Shown here: positions 60,498 through 64,000 of the stretch, piece after piece
How the letters are laid out: every line of letters starts with the position of its first letter
Numbering within the stretch: position 1 is the stretch's first letter
NCBI RefSeq assembly: GCF_014633365.1
Contig: NC_068351.1
Location: 3,644,879 to 3,708,878, forward strand
DNA: 64,000 nucleotides
Origin: Diospyros lotus
Lineage: Eukaryota; Streptophyta; Magnoliopsida; Ericales; Ebenaceae
Reading direction: 5' to 3'
Notes under the pieces: generated by a model
What the model saw: the letters and a program-made list of their open reading frames with translations, nothing else
Databases searched by the model: none
What the model was told of the DNA's origin: nothing
Made by a program: the position numbers and the translations under genes

Positions 60498-60729
60498 GTA
60501 AACCCCTCCCTGATGAAGGACCAACAGAAGGCGAAGAAGAAAAGAGAAAGAAGAAGAAATTGGAAAGAGAAAATATTGGGGTAGGAGATTTGAGAGAGAA
60601 GGAAAAAAAAATTTAGAAGAAAGTGAAAGGGAAGGAGAAGAATTATAATATAGAGAAAGAATATTGAAGGAGAATAAGAGAGAAGGAGATTAATAGCCAA
60701 TATTTTTTATTATTCAATCAATCATATAA
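60498..60729. other. GAA-rich spacer
   Basis: Purine-rich DNA (GAAGAAG, GAGAGAAGG) between the chromovirus and the second RTE. It resembles the leader part of the chromovirus LTR and may be a remnant of a related LTR, but no ends were found. Confidence 0.35.
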
Positions 60730-60774
60730 ACAACATACAACATATCCAGCCTTTATCCCACTATATGGGGTCGG

Positions 60775-62004
60775 CTACATGAATTCTAGACTTCCATGTA
60801 TTTTTGTCTTTGTCATATCTTCATTGAGGTCCATACATTTCATATCAAACTTTGATGTCTCTCCCAAAGTCTTCTTAGATCTGCGTCTACCTCTTTTTTT
60901 GACTAATTGTTCTATTTTATCAACTCTCTTCACAAGAGCATCTCTTGGTCTCCTATTCACATGACCAAACCATCTTTGTCTAGTCTCTCTCATCTTCGCC
61001 TCTATTGGCACTTCTCCTACCTTATTATGTATAACTTCATTTCTAATTTTATCTTTTGTTGTATGGCCGCACATCCATCTTAACATCCTCATCTCCGCTA
61101 CGTTCGTCTTTTGCTCATGCTGGTATTTGACTGCCCAACATTCTGAGCTGTACAACAAAAATGGTCTTATAGCTGTCCTATAGAATTTTCCTTTTAGTTT
61201 TAATGGGATTTTACTATCGCATAACACCCCCGATGCATTTCTCCATTTTAGCCAACCTGCCTTAATTCTATGTGTGACATCCTCGTGAATTTCTCCATCT
61301 TTTTGAATCACTGATCCCAAATATTGAAAATGATCTTTTCTTTGTAAGATTTGGTCTTCCAATTTTATTATAACATCCTCCGCTCTTGCATTCTTACTAA
61401 ATTTACATTCCATATATTCTATTTTCTTTCTGCTTAATTTAAATCCCTTAGTTTCTAAATTGTTTCTCCATAACTCAAGCTTAGTGTTCACTCCTTCTTT
61501 TGTTTCATCCATCAACACTGTGTCGTCTGCAAATAGCATACACCATGGCACATCTGTCTGAATATCTTCAGTGAGTTCATCCATTACTAAAGCAAATAAA
61601 TATGGACTTAGTGCAGAACCTTGATGCAATCCTATTGTAATTTTAAACGGTTCAGTATCCCCTCCGCATGTTCTGACCCTTGTCTCTGCACCATGATACA
61701 TGTCCTTAAGGGCTTGTATATAGGCTATTCGGACTCCTTTCTTCTCTAAAACCCTCCATAATACTTCTCTAGGGACCCTATCATAGGCCTTTTCTAGATC
61801 TCTAAACACCATGTGTAGGTCCTTCTGATGCTCCCAATACCTTTCCATTAGGTCCTTCTGATGCTCCCAATACATTTCCATTAGGCGTCTCAGTAGGTAT
61901 ATAGCTTCCATTGTTGACCTACCAGGCATGAAACCAAACTGATTTTTCGAGACCTCTGTTTCTTTTTTGAGCCTCTGCTCTATTACTCTCTCATAGAGTT
62001 TCAT
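60775..62004 (-). pseudogene. RTE reverse transcriptase region, open for 409 codons
   Basis: The longest open frame among the window's transposons. It includes [20 protein letters not shown], motif A ([15 protein letters not shown]), motif B ([20 protein letters not shown]), the catalytic [12 protein letters not shown], then [19 protein letters not shown] and [11 protein letters not shown] 33-bp in-frame duplication just before motif A repeats YWEHQKDL. The N-terminal part of the protein is broken upstream (62180-62437 and 62686-63264 are separate frames), so the full enzyme is not encoded. Confidence 0.82.
61817..61882 (-). repeat. 33-bp tandem duplication in the RTE RT frame
   Basis: Units 61817-61849 and 61850-61882 (AGGTCCTTCTGATGCTCCCA and onward) differ by one base (CCTTT versus CATTT). 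It adds 11 codons without breaking the frame; copy 1 has a single unit. Confidence 0.9.
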
Positions 62005-62685
62005 GGTATGGCTCGTTAACTTAATTCCTCTGTAATTTTCACAGTTTTAAACATCTCATTTGTTCTTATATATAGGGACCAAAGTACTATTCCTCCACTC
62101 ATTTGGCATTTTTTTTTTATTTGAGAATCGCGTTAAATAATTTCGTTAGCTAGGAGATGCCCTCTTCTCCCATGCATTTTCATGCTTCTATTGGTATATT
62201 ATCCAGTCCCACCGCCTTATGATTTTTCATCTTTTTTAATACTTGTCTTATTTCATTTGGACTTATGCGTCGATAAAATGTATAGCTCACGTTCCCTTCG
62301 GAGTTACTAAGATGTCCCAATCTAACTCTTTTGTCGCTATCATCATTAAATAATTTTGTGAAATACTCCTTCCATCTCTCCTTAATCGCTCCCTCATTCA
62401 CTAATACATTTTGATTGTCATCTTTTATGCATTTCACTTGATTTAAATCTCTTGTTTTTCTTTCTCTTGCTTTAGCTAATTTATATATATCTCTTTCTCT
62501 ATCTTTTGTATCAAGTCGTTTATATAGATTCTCATATGCTTTTGACCTTGCTTCACTAACAGCTTTTTTTCTGCCTTTTTTGATTATTTGTAATTTTTTT
62601 GATTTTCTTCATTGTTGCACTGATATACAGCCTTATAGCAATTTTTTTTATTTTTAATTTTCAATTGTACTTCTTCATTCCACCA

Positions 62686-63264
62686 CTAAGACTCCTTAAG
62701 GTTAGGGGCTCTATCATTTGTCTCTTCGAGCACTACCTTTGCTGTGCTTCTCAGGGCATTAGCCATTTCTCTCCACATTTGGTTTGTTTGTCCTTCTCCA
62801 TTCCATTCTATTCTACCCCTTAATTTTTCTTTGAAGATTAGTTGTTTCTCCCCTTTTAAATCCCACCACCTAATTCTTGAATTTTGTTTTATGTGATTTT
62901 TTCTCTTCCAATTTCTTACTTGGATGTCAAATACTAGAAGTCTATATTGAGTAGTTAAACACTCTCCCGATATCACCTTACAATCCCTACAACATACCCG
63001 GTCCTCTTGTCTCATGAGGAAATAATCTATTTGGGTGCTTGATATGACATTTTTATATGTGATTAAGTGTTCGTCCCGTTTTTTGAACCTAGTATTGGTT
63101 ATGATGAGCCCAGATGCCATTGCGAAATCTAGAATAGACTTACCCTCATTATTAATTTCCCCGAATCCATACCCTCCATGTACCTCTCTATAGCCGTTTC
63201 CGTCTCTACCCACGTGACCATTTAAGTCACTTCCTATAATCACTTTCTCTCCTCTTGGTATCAT
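62686..63264 (-). pseudogene. RTE endonuclease fragment (copy 2)
   Basis: 192 codons of the EEP-type endonuclease C-terminal half and linker: [34 protein letters not shown], then CLTTQYRLLVFDIQVRNW. In related elements the last motif has His (QHRLLV); here it is Tyr, so a catalytic residue seems lost. The N-terminal half is absent. Confidence 0.78.
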
Positions 63265-63325
63265 TTGTATGAGTCCCTCTAAGTCCTCCTAGAATTTTGC
63301 TTTTATCTCCTCACCTAACCCCGCG

Positions 63326-63430
63326 TGTAGTGTCAAGTGAGCTAGGGCCGCTGCATCAGCGCCCGGATGTAGTGACAAATGAGCAAGGGTTCTCGCATTT
63401 GTTTGGACGGATGTAGTGACAAAAGAGGTC
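63326..63430 (+). repeat. About 43-bp tandem repeat at the RTE 5' junction
   Basis: Three units begin GTGTAGTGTCAAGTGAG, GATGTAGTGACAAATGAG and GATGTAGTGACAAAAGAG. The first two are followed by about 25 bp of diverged spacer. The block abuts the truncation point of the RTE copy. Confidence 0.65.
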
Positions 63431-64000
63431 CAGATAATAGAAACATAACATTCTTAGTGGTCTAACGTTCCTAAAAAAACAAAAAAATTAAAATAAGTGG
63501 AAAGATGAAATCATAAAATAGTTATGACTTTAAATTTAGGACTCACCATCTCTATCAATTTCATGGACCGAGTAGAACTTTCCTTTGAGAGTAACTCAAG
63601 TGCTACTACTCAAACCATTTGGGATGGAAAAATGATATTTTCTTCCAATGTCAATAAGTTGTTGATGTTGAGAAGCGATGGTTGGTTCCATGGAAGGCTT
63701 GAATCAATGAGGGCACAGTCTTGGACAGGTTGGGCAAAAGGGTTGAATTTTGGAGTAAGATTTTCCACAATCATCATCAATTGCACCTTATCCTAATCAA
63801 GTTAGGGTCAATGGCAAACATCATAATGTCAATTGACTTTTAAAAGTCACATTGACAATACAAATCCTTGCAAAAGAACAATGTGGTAAAATTTTACACC
63901 AAATGCCCTTCCTAATGCGACTCTTTAGCGAGGGAATAATGAGATAAAGTTTTCACACCATCTTCATATGAAAAAGTAGTTCCATGAGATGGTGGTGAAT
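63431..64000 (+). other. End of window, probably still PP2A B' intron 1
   Basis: No exon of the B56 domain, no transposon protein and no RNA gene was recognised. Open frames here lack motifs. Confidence 0.45.

Larger units (their letters stand above)
60730..63335 (-). mobile_element. RTE-type non-LTR retrotransposon, 5'-truncated (copy 2)
   Basis: A minus-strand LINE closely related to the copy in SHM3 intron 2. The 3' tail (AACATATCCAGCC, then the complement of AGCCGACCCCATATAGTGGG) matches copy 1 but the triplet run is short. Homology to copy 1 ends at about 63335 (GAATTTTGCTTTTATCTCC is shared), so about 1.3 kb of 5' sequence is absent, the usual result of incomplete reverse transcription. 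It lies antisense within the PP2A B' intron. Confidence 0.86.

Overview
This is nuclear DNA of a flowering plant, almost certainly a eudicot. Coding exons are separated by GT-AG introns. The intergenic DNA is AT-rich and full of LTR retrotransposons, LINEs and DNA transposons. Five protein-coding genes are recognisable, all on the + strand and all with close plant relatives. No bacterial operon, phage or CRISPR structure is present. Species cannot be named from this window.

Layout. 1-5414: a decayed Ty3/gypsy element cut by the window edge, fused to an antisense gag scrap (5519-5788). 8007-8226: a complete U5 spliceosomal snRNA gene with plant snRNA promoter and 3' box, plus a decayed second U5 loop fragment near 8.7 kb. 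10282-17224: a PITH-domain protein gene (9 exons) whose introns hold a complete TRIM element and an L1 remnant. 20114-29004: plastid serine hydroxymethyltransferase (SHM3 type, 11 coding exons) with an antisense RTE LINE in intron 2. 30329-35529: ferrochelatase of the FC1 type (9 exons), with one intron that appears to begin GA instead of GT. 36517-38590: a nodulin-like/NFD4-type MFS transporter (2 exons).

38719-45899: a decayed antisense Ty1/copia element that contains a 2.55-kb solo LTR (TSD ACTTG) and an 0.8-kb inverted-repeat element. 46956-50216: a large Mutator-like foldback element with 9-bp target duplication, GC-rich hairpin arrays in both arms, and a solo LTR in its centre. 53375-54499: first coding exon of a PP2A B' (B56) regulatory subunit. 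Its first intron is at least 9.5 kb long in this window and contains a structurally complete antisense chromovirus (55135-60492, TSD TTGGT) and a second RTE LINE (about 60730-63335). The downstream PP2A exons lie beyond the window.

The host genes are not an operon and have unrelated jobs: spliceosome RNA, a PITH protein, one-carbon metabolism, heme synthesis, transport and phosphatase targeting. SHM3 and FC1 are adjacent and both products are predicted to be organelle-targeted. The most notable features are the transposon nesting, the U5 gene and its decayed partner, the GA-AG intron, and the hairpin arrays in the Mutator-like element. All homology statements come from reading motifs by eye; no database search was run.
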